Assembly (NCBI RefSeq): GCF_035825295.1
Contig: NZ_JAYMGI010000002.1
Coordinates: forward strand, 8,496,654 to 8,560,653
Direction of reading: 5' to 3'
Origin: Actinacidiphila sp. DG2A-62
Lineage (GTDB): Bacteria; Actinomycetota; Actinomycetes; Streptomycetales; Streptomycetaceae
DNA: 64,000 bases
The translations under genes were made by a program, and so were the position numbers. This document shows, piece by piece, positions 1 to 8,882 of the stretch (its first letter is position 1; each line of letters begins with the position of its first letter). The notes below the pieces were generated by a model that was not told the origin of the DNA, ran no database searches, and saw nothing but the letters and a program-made list of their open reading frames with translations.

Positions 1-337
1 CCAGCGGCCCCGAGGCGCCCGCCGCGAAGCCCACCGTGTACGGGTCGCCCACCCCCCGCTTGTGCAGGTCGCTCGCGGCGTCCGAGGACTGCAGCGTCTT
101 GATCAGCACGTCCGCGGTGACCACCAGTGAACCGCCCGCGTTGGACAGCGGGTTGCCGTACGTCGGCGCGAGCCGGGCGACCGCGGTGGAGTCCAGCAGC
201 GAGATGGAACTCTGCGAGGTGTACTGCACCGGCACCGTCGTGTAGAGCCAGCCGCCCGCCAGCAGCCCGGCCAGGGTCAGCGGCAGCATCAGGTACCAGC
301 GGCGGGCCAGCACCGCGAGAAGTTCGCCCAGCGTCAT
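1..337 (-). CDS. Wzz-type chain-length determinant protein, 3' end outside window
   Basis: The visible 112 N-terminal residues start at the ATG read on the minus strand from 337. They show a short cytoplasmic start (MTLGELLAVLARRWYLM), one membrane segment (residues about 17 to 33) and the start of an extracytoplasmic part beginning VPVQYTSQSSISLLD. This is the usual layout of Wzz/capsular polysaccharide chain-length proteins, which sit in the membrane and set polymer length during export. The rest of the gene runs off the left edge, so any kinase domain cannot be judged. It is divergent from the gene at 475, which begins with a similar membrane segment. Family assignment rests on N-terminal pattern and context. 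Confidence 0.6.
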   Translation of the reverse strand, partial: MTLGELLAVLARRWYLMLPLTLAGLLAGGWLYTTVPVQYTSQSSISLLDSTAVARLAPTYGNPLSNAGGSLVVTADVLIKTLQSSDAASDLHKRGVGDPYTVGFAAGASGPL

Positions 338-474
338 GCCCGCACCCCCAGGCCGCGCGGGCGGCGAGCCGCCGACTTCGGGCGCCGCCGCACATTCCCG
401 GGCGAGTGGCCCGAACCGGTGGCAGTCGCACCGGCCGCCTGACAGTATCGTGCCAGCCGACCGGAGGAGGCCCG

Positions 475-1119
475 GTGTCCCCTGGTGAGGTGGTCCTCGC
501 CCTGCTGCGCCGCTGGTACGTCCTGGCCGTCGCGCTGGTGCTCACCGCGTGCGGCGCCTACGCGGTGCTGCGGCCCGCGCAGACCTGGCTCAGCTCCGCC
601 GTCGTCGTGGTCAAGCCCCCGGTCACCGGCAACCAGCCCAACCAGCTCGCCAACCTCCAGCCGCCGCTCGCCGCGGTCTCCTACGCCGTGGTCCAGCAGC
701 TGCGGGCGCCGTCGGGGGCCCGCGAACTGGCCGACGCCGGCGTGCACGGCGGCTACGCCCTGCTGCCGCGCAACAGCGGCACCAGCGTCACCCCCCAGTA
801 CCTGATCCCCTCGGTGCAGATCCAGGTCCGCGCGGGCGACGGCGCCGCCGCGGACTCCGCGGTGCGCGCCATCACCACCGTCTACCGCCGCCACCTGGAG
901 GCCCTCCAGGACGCCCAGCGCGTCCCGGCCGGCTCCCGGATGAGTCTGGACCTGCTGGTGCCGCCGAGCGCCGTCCTGGAGACCGGCGCCCGCACCCGGG
1001 CCCTGGGCGGCGTCGCCCTCACCGGCCTGATCGGCGGCGTCCTGGCGGCCCTGTGGACCGACCGCCGCCTGCGCCGCGACCGCGGCGCACGCCCCGCGCC
1101 GGCGCCCGCGCCCGCCTGA
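475..1119 (+). CDS. Wzz-like membrane protein
   Basis: Encodes 214 residues from GTG at 475, chosen because GGAGGAGG lies 5 to 12 bases upstream. The N-terminal part (EVVLALLRRWYVLAVALVL) mirrors the divergent gene at 337 and holds the first membrane segment. A second hydrophobic segment near residues 178 to 195 (GGVALTGLIGGVLAALW) precedes a basic tail, RRLRRDRGARP, that ends in an Ala-Pro repeat. Two membrane segments around an extracytoplasmic domain is the Wzz plan. There is no visible kinase domain. The likely role is control of polysaccharide chain length or assembly at the membrane, paired with its neighbour. The function is inferred from topology and context. Confidence 0.6.
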   Translation: MSPGEVVLALLRRWYVLAVALVLTACGAYAVLRPAQTWLSSAVVVVKPPVTGNQPNQLANLQPPLAAVSYAVVQQLRAPSGARELADAGVHGGYALLPRNSGTSVTPQYLIPSVQIQVRAGDGAAADSAVRAITTVYRRHLEALQDAQRVPAGSRMSLDLLVPPSAVLETGARTRALGGVALTGLIGGVLAALWTDRRLRRDRGARPAPAPAPA

Positions 1120-1136
1120 CGCGCAGCCGCCCCGCA

Positions 1137-2183
1137 CTACAGCCCCCGCCGCTTCCACGACCGCCACCACAGCCACTCCCGGCCGCGCTCGGCCACCGCC
1201 GACAGCACCAGCGGCTGCAGGTACGGCATCGCCCGCGCGCCGATCCTGCGCCGCAGCCGCAGCGCCCGGAACTCCGGCAGCGCCTCGAAGCCCGGCAGGC
1301 ACTCCCGGGCGAACTCCACCAGCTCCTCCACCGGCACCACGCCGGTGCGGCCCCGGTCGTACGCCCGGTACGCCCGGCGCAGCGCGAACCGGGCCAGCCG
1401 GGTGTGCACGGTCAGCGCCAGCCGCTGCGGGTCCGCCAGCCGGTCCCCGCACTTGTCCAGCACCGCGTCATAGGCCAGCTTGCGCTGCCGCAGGTCGTCC
1501 AGCTGCCCCCCGAAGTCGACCGTGGACATGTTGTTCCCGTGCACCCGGTAGTACGCCTGGTCCGCGCCGCTGACGTACCCCACGTCGGCGTGCGCGGCCA
1601 GCCGCATCCACATCTCGATGTCCCCGGCGTGCGGCAGCTTCGGGTCGTAGCCGCCCACCTGCCGCTGCAGCGAGGTGCGCACCACCACCTCCGGCGAGGT
1701 GATGCACCCGGTGCCCTCACGGAACCGCCGCTCCAGCCACCACTGCCCGGGGTACACCACCTGGCCGAAGTCCCGCGTGCGCGCCGCCGGCAGCGGGCCG
1801 CCGTGGGTGAAGCGCAGCGGCCTGCCGTAGACGAAACCCGCCTCGGGGTGGGCGTCCAGCAGGGCCGCGGCCCGCACCAGCGCTCCCGGCACCAGCCGGT
1901 CGTCGGCGGACAGCAGCGCCACGTAGTCGCCGTCCGCCCACTCCAGCAGGCCCTCGTTGTACGTGGCGATGTGGCCCGCGTTCCGCTCGTGGACGCGCAC
2001 CTCGATCCTCGGGTCGGCGGCCGCCAGCTTGCGGGCGACCGCCGCCGAGTCGTCGGGTGACGCGTCGTCGATGATCAGCACCCGGACGTCCAGGCCCTGC
2101 TGCTCCTCCAGCACGCTGCTCACGCAGTCGGCCAGAAAGTGGCCGTACTTGTAGCAGGGGATCACGACGCTGACACTGCTCAT
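1137..2183 (-). CDS. family 2 glycosyltransferase
   Basis: Encodes 348 residues. The N-terminus (SVVIPCYKYGHFL), IIDDASPDDS near residue 37 and LLSADDRL near residue 90 form the GT-A nucleotide-sugar fold with a DxD-like metal site. GDIEMWMRLA near residue 185 matches the conserved ED/W region that carries the catalytic base. It should move a sugar from a nucleotide donor to a growing glycan on the cytoplasmic face. I used the ATG at 2183 because the family begins right there. A TTG at 2198, directly behind GGGAAG, is an alternative. It lies next to the polysaccharide operon and shares its strand. Confidence 0.85.
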   Translation of the reverse strand: MSSVSVVIPCYKYGHFLADCVSSVLEEQQGLDVRVLIIDDASPDDSAAVARKLAAADPRIEVRVHERNAGHIATYNEGLLEWADGDYVALLSADDRLVPGALVRAAALLDAHPEAGFVYGRPLRFTHGGPLPAARTRDFGQVVYPGQWWLERRFREGTGCITSPEVVVRTSLQRQVGGYDPKLPHAGDIEMWMRLAAHADVGYVSGADQAYYRVHGNNMSTVDFGGQLDDLRQRKLAYDAVLDKCGDRLADPQRLALTVHTRLARFALRRAYRAYDRGRTGVVPVEELVEFARECLPGFEALPEFRALRLRRRIGARAMPYLQPLVLSAVAERGREWLWWRSWKRRGL

Positions 2184-2238
2184 CGACCGGACTGCCAACT
2201 TCCCTGGGGCGTGCGCACCGGGACCCTCCCGGCGGCGT

Positions 2239-5200
2239 TCATCGCGTGGTCTCCGTGGTCGTGCCGTCCAGCGGCTCCGGCGGGGGAGTAGTGCTGAAGA
2301 TCGGCGCCACCCAGTAGTTCGCCGACCCGTAGGTCGCGTTCGGGACGTCCGAGCCGGTGCCGTAGCGGTACAGGCCGTTGGGCGTCGACGCGGTGTCGGC
2401 CGTCGCGCTCAGCGGGTACGACTGGTGCGCGGCGGCGAAGTAGCCGCCGTCCACCGCGTAGTGGCCGTTGGGCGCGTGGTAGGAGACCACGTACGCGGTG
2501 CCCGCGGTGACCGCCACCGGGTGGGCGAAGGTCAGCAGCTGCCACCCGGTCTGCGTCTCGCTCTGGAAGGTCCCGGTGGCCAGTTGCTCACCGCTCGCCG
2601 ACCACAGGCTGCCGGTGTGCGTCCCGATGTTACCGGCCCCCTTGTAGAAGGTGACGCCGGTGATGTAGCCGTCCAGCGACGAGGTGAACCGGGTGCCCAG
2701 TTCCACCGGGTTGGTGTCGTTGGCCATGTCGGTGGTCGCCGGCACCGTGCTCGTCGGCCACAGCGTGCACGGGCAGCTCACCGACGGCGGGCTGGCGCTG
2801 GTGGTGAACGTCCAGCCGACCGGGTCCGCCATGTGGTTGCCCCACAGGTCGTCCGCCTGCACCGAGACGGTGTACGTCGTGTTCAGCGCCAGGTCGGTGG
2901 ACGGGGTGAAGGTCGCGCTGTTCGAGGCAGCCATGGTCACCGTGCCCGGCACGCTCGCGCCGGCCGCGTCCTTCACCGTCATGGCCAGCGTGCCCTGGTC
3001 CACCGCCTCGTTGAACGTCGCGGTGACCGGAGTGGTGATCGGCACGTTGACCGCGGCCGACGTCGGCGACTTGGTGGTCACCGCGGGCGGCGCGGTACTG
3101 GCCGTCGCGGTGTCCAGCACCGCGTCCACCCAGTAGTTGGTGCCGCCCGTCGCCTGGTCGGGGAAGCCGCCGCCGGAGCCGTAGTGGTACAGGCCGTTGC
3201 CGCCGTCGGCGCCGGACTTCAGCGCGGTCAGCGGCGCGAGGCCCGCCGCCTTGGCGGTGAAGTAGCTCCCGTCGTAGGAGTAGCCGCCCTTCGGCGCGTA
3301 GTAGGAGGCGATGTACGTGGTGTTGGCCTTGACCGGCACCGGGGTGGCGAAGTTCATCTGCTGCCAGCCGGACGCGGTCTCGTCGGTGAACGTGCCGGTC
3401 GCCAGCCGCTGGCCGCCGGCCGACCACAGGCTGCCGGTGTGCGTGCCCAGGTTGTTGGGCGACTTGTAGAAGCGGATGCCGGTGATCGAACCCGGCGCCG
3501 TGGTGCGGATCTTGACGCCCAGCTCCACCGAACCGCCGTCGCCGCTGTCCACGTTGGCCGGGACCGCGGTGCTCGCCCACACCGTGCACGGGCACTGCTG
3601 CGGGCCCACCGTCAGCGGCAGGGACACCACCTGGCCCATGTTGACGCTGTCGTCCACCGCCCGCACCTTCACCTGCGCGGTGCCGGTCTGCGACGGCGTC
3701 CACGTGTACGTCCACGCGGTGGTGCCGGTCGCCGGGTTCCAGGTGGCGCCGCCGTCGGTGGAGACCTCCACCCGGGCCACCACGCCGGCCGCGTCGGTGG
3801 CGGTGCCCGTCACCGTGACCGGGCGCAGCGCCGGAACGGTGGTGCCGAGCGTCGGGCTGCTGATCGACACCACCGGTCCCGCGGTGTCCGTCGAAGCGGT
3901 CGCCGCGACCAGGTCGCTCTGCAGCGTCTTGGGCTGGATGCCCATGTCGGCGAAGAGGTTCACCGTCGCCTGCTGCATCCGCTTGTCGGCGGTGACGACC
4001 TGGTCGGCCGGGTCGCTGGTCGGCACGTTGGACAGGCCCCACGACCACTGCACCGTCCCGGCGCCGAACACCAGGGCGCCCGAGGTCTGGTCGCGGAACT
4101 CCACCAGGTTGTGCGTCGCGGTGCCGTTGCCGTACGTGTTGCCGTAGTCCAGGCGGTACTTGCCGTCGGTGATGTCGACCGTCGTCGAGGACAGATCGAT
4201 CGCCCCGGCCGGCCGCTCGGGTGTGTTGAGGTCGCTGTCCCACTCGTAGCCCAGGGTGCCGACCGGGAACGTCGCCGTCTGGTTGGGCTGCAGGCTCGCC
4301 ACCGTGGTGTTGCGCCACAGCCGCATGTGCGCGTAGGAACCGGGCACCGTGATCGCGTCGCTGCGGTAGCCGTTCACGGTGAACAGCGAGCCGGTGAGGA
4401 TGTTCTGCGGCTGGAACGGCTCGCCCTTGGCGGCGCTGCCCGGGTCCAGGAAGGCGCCGGTCCACACATTGGGGTCCGGGTCCGGGATGCCGTCGGGCGT
4501 CGCGAACTCCAGCTTGGTCTCCTTGTAGGTCACCAGCGTCCGGTCGGGCGTGGACGTGCCGTCGATGCTGGGGGCGAACCGCGTCTTCCAGGAGACCTCG
4601 TTGCCGCTGAAGTAGGTCTGCGCGACGCCCTGGTGGCGGGCGTTGAGGGCGTTGGTGAACTGGTCCTGCGTCCAGTACTCGTCGTGCCCCGAGGACATGA
4701 ACATCTTGTGCCGCGGCAGCAGCGTCGCCCCGTGCTCCGACATGTCGACGCCCGAGATGTAGCTGACGTCGTAGCCGTTGCGCTCCAGCCAGTACAGCAT
4801 CTCGTACTCCGAGCCGTACACGCCGTTGTCGCCGCCGATGCTCAGCGGGCGGTTGTAGCTGACCTGGTACGCCCGGCCGTCGGGCGCCGGACCGTCGCCG
4901 TCGTACAGGTTGCGGCCGCCCCACTTGTTGTACGCCTGCCACGTCTCGTCGTCGGTCTGCACCACGATGTCGGAGGTGCTGGCGTCGTTGCGCACCACGA
5001 ACGGGTAGGGCATCACGCCGTTGCCGTCGGTCTGGTCGAAGTTGGCGATGTACAGGCCCGACACCGCGTCGCTGGGGATCGTCCAGGTGCCGGTCACCGG
5101 CCAGTTGCCGCAGTCCATCAGACCGGTGCTGTCGGTTTTGCACTGCAGCGGCTTGCCCTCGGCGTCGCCGTCGACCACCGTGTTGTCCGGCGGGCTGCCC

Positions 5201-5592
5201 GGCGTGCCGTCACGGGTGAAGTTCGCCGGGTACGTCACCGCGGCCTGCGCCGCCGTCGAGATCTCCCGCGCGCCGTCGCCGCCGTAGTAGCCCAGCCGGT
5301 AGACCTCCACGTGGTACGGGATCGGCGACTGCACCTTGAACTTCAGGGTGTCGCCCGCCTGGTAACTCACCTGGTCGGTGAACCCCTGCACGTTGCCGTA
5401 GGCGTTGGGCGAGAACCAGTTCTCCATCGGCGTGCCCGGCTTGGAGTTCTCGCACACGATCGGGTTGGAGCCGCTCCCGCAGGGGTCGGCGGCCGAGGCG
5501 CCGGAGGAGACGGCCAGCGGCAGCACGGCCGCCAGCAGCGCCGCCACCACGGCACACAGAACTCCTCTCAGGAGCCTGGTCTTTGCGAACAT
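2239..5592 (-). CDS. secreted multidomain protein: dimethylformamidase-beta-like domain, Ig-like domains, two DUF4082 domains
   Basis: Encodes 1117 residues with a clear signal peptide (residues 1 to about 35, ending SSGASA). GAGAGG lies 7 bases before the ATG. Residues about 60 to 560 resemble the large-subunit fold of N,N-dimethylformamidase-like proteins (LGYYGGDGAREI, SSGHDEYWT, YFSGNEVSW). An Ig-like domain follows at about 575 to 665, then DUF4082 (about 670 to 815, starting QQCPCTVW), a Big_5-type Ig domain (about 835 to 935) and a second DUF4082 (about 945 to 1095, starting SCPCTLW). DUF4082 is a beta-rich module of secreted actinobacterial proteins, possibly carbohydrate-binding. The substrate is unknown. 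Its place in a polysaccharide cluster suggests a cell-surface or glycan role, which is inference. Confidence 0.8.
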   Translation of the reverse strand: MFAKTRLLRGVLCAVVAALLAAVLPLAVSSGASAADPCGSGSNPIVCENSKPGTPMENWFSPNAYGNVQGFTDQVSYQAGDTLKFKVQSPIPYHVEVYRLGYYGGDGAREISTAAQAAVTYPANFTRDGTPGSPPDNTVVDGDAEGKPLQCKTDSTGLMDCGNWPVTGTWTIPSDAVSGLYIANFDQTDGNGVMPYPFVVRNDASTSDIVVQTDDETWQAYNKWGGRNLYDGDGPAPDGRAYQVSYNRPLSIGGDNGVYGSEYEMLYWLERNGYDVSYISGVDMSEHGATLLPRHKMFMSSGHDEYWTQDQFTNALNARHQGVAQTYFSGNEVSWKTRFAPSIDGTSTPDRTLVTYKETKLEFATPDGIPDPDPNVWTGAFLDPGSAAKGEPFQPQNILTGSLFTVNGYRSDAITVPGSYAHMRLWRNTTVASLQPNQTATFPVGTLGYEWDSDLNTPERPAGAIDLSSTTVDITDGKYRLDYGNTYGNGTATHNLVEFRDQTSGALVFGAGTVQWSWGLSNVPTSDPADQVVTADKRMQQATVNLFADMGIQPKTLQSDLVAATASTDTAGPVVSISSPTLGTTVPALRPVTVTGTATDAAGVVARVEVSTDGGATWNPATGTTAWTYTWTPSQTGTAQVKVRAVDDSVNMGQVVSLPLTVGPQQCPCTVWASTAVPANVDSGDGGSVELGVKIRTTAPGSITGIRFYKSPNNLGTHTGSLWSAGGQRLATGTFTDETASGWQQMNFATPVPVKANTTYIASYYAPKGGYSYDGSYFTAKAAGLAPLTALKSGADGGNGLYHYGSGGGFPDQATGGTNYWVDAVLDTATASTAPPAVTTKSPTSAAVNVPITTPVTATFNEAVDQGTLAMTVKDAAGASVPGTVTMAASNSATFTPSTDLALNTTYTVSVQADDLWGNHMADPVGWTFTTSASPPSVSCPCTLWPTSTVPATTDMANDTNPVELGTRFTSSLDGYITGVTFYKGAGNIGTHTGSLWSASGEQLATGTFQSETQTGWQLLTFAHPVAVTAGTAYVVSYHAPNGHYAVDGGYFAAAHQSYPLSATADTASTPNGLYRYGTGSDVPNATYGSANYWVAPIFSTTPPPEPLDGTTTETTR

Positions 5593-5667
5593 CGGGTACC
5601 TCTCAGGCGGTGCGACCCGGCGCGTGCCGGGCAGTTCGAGGGGGCGGGGCGCGCATCGGCGCCGGCC

Positions 5668-5708
5668 CCGCCGGGGGCCGCCGCGCCATCGCGGCGGGCC
5701 CCCGGCGG
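5668..5708 (-). terminator. hairpin ending the amino-sugar operon
   Basis: Two 18 to 19-base arms (CCGCCGGGGGCCGCCGCG and its complement with one bulged G) flank a 4-base loop, CCAT. The hairpin sits directly after the stop of the aminotransferase at 5714 and before the next minus-strand gene. There is no T run, which is usual for actinomycete terminators. Confidence 0.6.
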
Positions 5709-5713
5709 ACCGG

Positions 5714-6829
5714 TCAGCGCAGGGCGGCGGCGAGGGTCTGCACCACGCGCCGCTGCTGTTCTTCGGTGATCTGCGGGAAGAGCGGGAGCGACAGCATCCG
5801 CCCCGCCGCGAGTTCGGCGTGCGGGAAGGCGCCCCGGCCGTGGCCGAGGCCGGCGAAGGCCGGGGTCAGATGGACCGGCGCCGGGTAGTGCACGCCCGCC
5901 CCGATCCCCTCGGCGTTGAGTTTGCCGACCACGTCGTCGCGGTCGGCGCCGAGCACCTGCACCACGTACAGGTGCCACACATGGGCGTTGCCCGGCACGG
6001 TCACCGGACGCACCACCCGGCCCGCCGCGGCCAGTTCGGCCAGCAGCGCGTCGTAGCGGGCCGCCGCCGACCGCCTGGCCCGGTTGCCGTCGGCCAGCCG
6101 GGCCAGCTTGGCCCGCAGCACCACCGCCTGCAGCCCGTCCAGACGGCTGTTGAACCCCGGCACGTCGTGCCGGTACTTGGCGGTGCCGCCGTGGTTGGCG
6201 ATCGCCCTGACCGCCCGCGCCCGCTCGGCGTCGTCGGTGAGCACCGCCCCCGCGTCGCCGTACGCGCCCAGGTTCTTGCCCGGGTAGAAGCTGGTCGCCG
6301 CGATCTGGCCGGAGCCCGGCGTGCGCCCGGCGCGGCTCGCGCCCTGGCTCTGCGCCGCGTCTTCCACGATCCGCACCCGCTCCGGCAGCCCGGCCGCCAG
6401 CGCCGCCACGTCCGCGCACTGGCCGTACAGGTGCACCGGGACGACCGCGCGGGTGCGCGGCCCCACCGCGTCGAGCGCCGCCGCCCCGTCCATCAGGTAG
6501 GAGTCCGGCGCGCAGTCCACCAGCACCGGCCGCGCGCCCATCCTCGCCACCGCGCCCGCGGTCGCGATGAACGTGTTCGCCGGCAGCACCACCTCGTCGC
6601 CGGCCGCGACCCCGCTCGCGCGCAGCGCCAGTTCGAGGGCGTCCGTGCCGTTGGCGACGCCCACGCAGTGCGCGACCCTGCCGAACGCGGCGTACTCCCG
6701 CTCGAAGGCGCCGACCTCCTCGCCGCCGACGAACGCGGTGGCGGCCATCACCCGCTCGAAGCCGGCCCTGACCTCGTCCGCGACCTCGGCGTGCGCCGCC
6801 TTCAGATCGACCAGTGGGATCTGGTTCAT
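5714..6829 (-). CDS. DegT/DnrJ/EryC1-family sugar aminotransferase
   Basis: Encodes 371 residues. A PLP enzyme that transfers an amino group to a keto-sugar nucleotide. The start MNQIPLVDLKAAH is typical, and the ATG overlaps the upstream stop by 4 bases (ATGA), so the two genes are coupled. Visible motifs are ANGTDALELAL (phosphate-binding region), IVEDAAQSQGA (Asp and Gln that hold the pyridine ring) and SFYPGKNLGAYGDAG, whose Lys should form the Schiff base. The full family length is present. It is the last gene of the operon starting at 11302. The substrate cannot be read from sequence, but a 3-keto or 4-keto sugar nucleotide is expected. Confidence 0.9.
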   Translation of the reverse strand: MNQIPLVDLKAAHAEVADEVRAGFERVMAATAFVGGEEVGAFEREYAAFGRVAHCVGVANGTDALELALRASGVAAGDEVVLPANTFIATAGAVARMGARPVLVDCAPDSYLMDGAAALDAVGPRTRAVVPVHLYGQCADVAALAAGLPERVRIVEDAAQSQGASRAGRTPGSGQIAATSFYPGKNLGAYGDAGAVLTDDAERARAVRAIANHGGTAKYRHDVPGFNSRLDGLQAVVLRAKLARLADGNRARRSAAARYDALLAELAAAGRVVRPVTVPGNAHVWHLYVVQVLGADRDDVVGKLNAEGIGAGVHYPAPVHLTPAFAGLGHGRGAFPHAELAAGRMLSLPLFPQITEEQQRRVVQTLAAALR

Positions 6830-7626
6830 ATGACTGGACTCCCCATCCCTGTCCCCGGCCCCCGGCCGGACTCCCCGCCCGTCCTGCCCGCAGCCGGCGC
6901 CGCGCCCGCGCCCGCCGACGGCGGGCCGCCCGGCTCGGCCGGCGCCGCCGCCTCCCGCAGCCTGCGGGCGGGCGAACCCGCCCACACCTCGCCGGGCGGC
7001 ACGTCGCCGAGCACCACGGCGCCCATGCCGACCAGCGACCAGTCGCCGACCACCGCGTGCTCACGCACCAGCGCCCCGGCTCCCACGTACGCCCCCGTCC
7101 CCACCCGCACCCCGCCGCCCAGCCGCACCCCGGACGCCAGCGTGGCGAAGTCGCCCACCTCGTCGTCGTGCGTGAGCACGGTGTGCGGCATCACCGCGAC
7201 ATGCGCGCCCAGCCGCACCGCCGCGGTCAGCGCGCAGTGCGCCAGCAGCACCGACCCGGGGCCGACCGCGCAGGACTCGGCGACCGACGCGGCGGGGTGC
7301 ACCACCGTCGCGTACCGCCCGGCCGGCAGCGCCAGACGGCGCACCAGCCGGGCCCGCGCCGCCCGGTCGCGCGGACTGCCCACGCACACCACGACCAGCG
7401 TCCCCGGCCGCTGGTGCACCAGTCCGCTGCCGCCGAGCACCGGGACCCCGTCCACGTCGACGCCGTGCAGCGCCGGATCGTCGTCCAGGTGCCCCAGCAG
7501 CCGCAGCCGCACCGGGCGGCCCGCCTCCCGGTCGGCGACGGCCAGCGCCCGCACCGCCTGCGCCGTCTCCCGGGCGAAGCCCCCGGCGCCGACGATCAGC
7601 AGCTCCCGCGGCCAGCCGGCGCTCAC
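6826..7626 (-). CDS. NeuD/PglD-type sugar O- or N-acyltransferase
   Basis: Encodes 266 residues from GTG at 7626, which overlaps the upstream stop as GTGA. The N-terminal Rossmann-like half begins ELLIVGAGGFARE, as in NeuD and PglD. The C-terminal half is a left-handed beta helix of hexapeptide repeats (GPGSVLLAHC, LGAHVAVMPH, VGTGAYVGAGA), and the His in ATVVHP or VMPHTV is a candidate catalytic base. It would acylate the amino sugar made by the neighbouring aminotransferases, using an acyl-CoA. A Pro/Ala/Gly-rich tail of about 45 residues extends past the usual end. Stop and next start overlap by 4 bases. Confidence 0.85.
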   Translation of the reverse strand: MSAGWPRELLIVGAGGFARETAQAVRALAVADREAGRPVRLRLLGHLDDDPALHGVDVDGVPVLGGSGLVHQRPGTLVVVCVGSPRDRAARARLVRRLALPAGRYATVVHPAASVAESCAVGPGSVLLAHCALTAAVRLGAHVAVMPHTVLTHDDEVGDFATLASGVRLGGGVRVGTGAYVGAGALVREHAVVGDWSLVGMGAVVLGDVPPGEVWAGSPARRLREAAAPAEPGGPPSAGAGAAPAAGRTGGESGRGPGTGMGSPVI

Positions 7627-8882
7627 CGCTCGGCCTGTTCCCGCAGCACCGCGACCACCCGGTCCTGCTGCGCCGGCGTCATGGTGTGGAAGAGCGGCAG
7701 GATCAGCGAGTCCCGGCTGATCCGCTCGGTCACCGGCAGCGGCCCGTGCGGATGCCCGGCGTAGGCCGGCTCCAGGTGCGCGGCCATGATGCCGCGCCGC
7801 GCCGACACCCCCGCCGCGGCCAGCGCCGCCAGCAGGGCGTCGCGCCCGACGGGGAAGTCCTCGTCGGGCAGCACCCAGTACGACTGGAAGTTGGTCGTGC
7901 CGTGCGCCGGATCGCGCACCGGCGACAGTCCCGGCACGTCGGCGAGCAGCCGCTGGTAACGGGCCGCCAGCTCCCGCCGCCGCGCCACCATCACGTCCAG
8001 CTTGCCCAGCTGCACCAGGCCGACCGCCGCCTGGACGTCGGTCATCCGGTAGTTGAAGCCGTTCTCCAGATAGCTCTCCAGCACCGGGGTGCTGCTGGCG
8101 TGGCGCTGCGCCGCCGAGGCGTTCATGCCGTGCTCGCGCAGCCGCCGCAGCCGCCGCGCCCACCCGGCGTCGTCCGTGGTCAGCATGCCGCCCTCGCCGG
8201 TGGTCACCACCTTGCGCGGATGGAACGACCACGCCGCCAGCAGCGCCCCACGGCCCACCGGCGCTCCGCCCGCCGTCGAGCCGATCGCGCACGCCGCGTC
8301 CTCCACCAGCGCCACGCCCCACTCGGCGCAGCGCGCCCGCAGTGCCGCCACGTCGGCGGGCACGCCGCCCTGGTGCACCGCGATCACCGCCTTGGTGGCG
8401 GGGGTGCGCACCGCGTCCACGGTCCGCGGCGTCACGTTCCCGGTCGCCTGCTCGACGTCCGCGAAGACCGGCCGCGCGCCGACGTAGCGCACCGCGTTGG
8501 CCGTCGCGATGAACGACAGCGACGGCACCACCACCTCGTCGCCCGGCCCGACCTCCAGTGCCACCAGCGCCAGGTGCAGCGCCGCCGTGCAGGAGCTGAC
8601 CGCGATGCCGTGGGCCGCGCCCACCCGCGCGGCGAAGGCCCGCTCGAACTCCGCCACCCGCGGGCCCTGCGCGACCCAGCCGGACAGCACGGCGTCGGCC
8701 GCGGCCCGCGCCTCCTCCTCGCCGAGCCACGGCTTCATCACCGGGATCCGCTCGGGGTCCGACGCCTGGCCGGGCGTCTGCTCCGACGTCTGCTGCGGCT
8801 TCTGCTCCGACGTCCGCTCCGAGACCTGCTCAGGCGCCTGCCCGGGCGCCGCCGCGCCGGCCGGGACCGCGACGCCGGTCAC
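7623..8882 (-). CDS. second DegT/DnrJ/EryC1-family aminotransferase
   Basis: Encodes 419 residues from GTG at 8882, overlapping the epimerase stop (GTGA). The catalytic core starts only at about residue 48 (IPVMKPWLGEEEARA). The first 45 residues are a low-complexity Ser/Glu/Gln/Thr/Pro extension with repeated TSEQ-like units, so MKPW may be an alternative start. Motifs are SSCTAALHLAL, LVEDAACAIGS and SFHPRKVVTTGEGG with the PLP Lys. FNYRMTDVQAAVG near residue 240 is the usual family signature. It shares only moderate likeness with the aminotransferase at 5714, so the two may act on different sugars or positions. Confidence 0.88.
   Translation of the reverse strand: MTGVAVPAGAAAPGQAPEQVSERTSEQKPQQTSEQTPGQASDPERIPVMKPWLGEEEARAAADAVLSGWVAQGPRVAEFERAFAARVGAAHGIAVSSCTAALHLALVALEVGPGDEVVVPSLSFIATANAVRYVGARPVFADVEQATGNVTPRTVDAVRTPATKAVIAVHQGGVPADVAALRARCAEWGVALVEDAACAIGSTAGGAPVGRGALLAAWSFHPRKVVTTGEGGMLTTDDAGWARRLRRLREHGMNASAAQRHASSTPVLESYLENGFNYRMTDVQAAVGLVQLGKLDVMVARRRELAARYQRLLADVPGLSPVRDPAHGTTNFQSYWVLPDEDFPVGRDALLAALAAAGVSARRGIMAAHLEPAYAGHPHGPLPVTERISRDSLILPLFHTMTPAQQDRVVAVLREQAER

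Noticed and set aside
127..2060. Long open frames of 330 to 503 codons on the plus strand over the Wzz and glycosyltransferase genes
   Set aside because: Only the part from 475 looks like a protein family. The rest is Arg/Pro/Ala-rich shadow translation opposite well-supported genes, as is common in GC-rich DNA.
2425..5769. Plus-strand open frame of 1114 codons opposite the DUF4082 gene
   Set aside because: The translation is rich in Arg, Val, His and Gly with no domain, while the minus strand has a signal peptide and clear domains.
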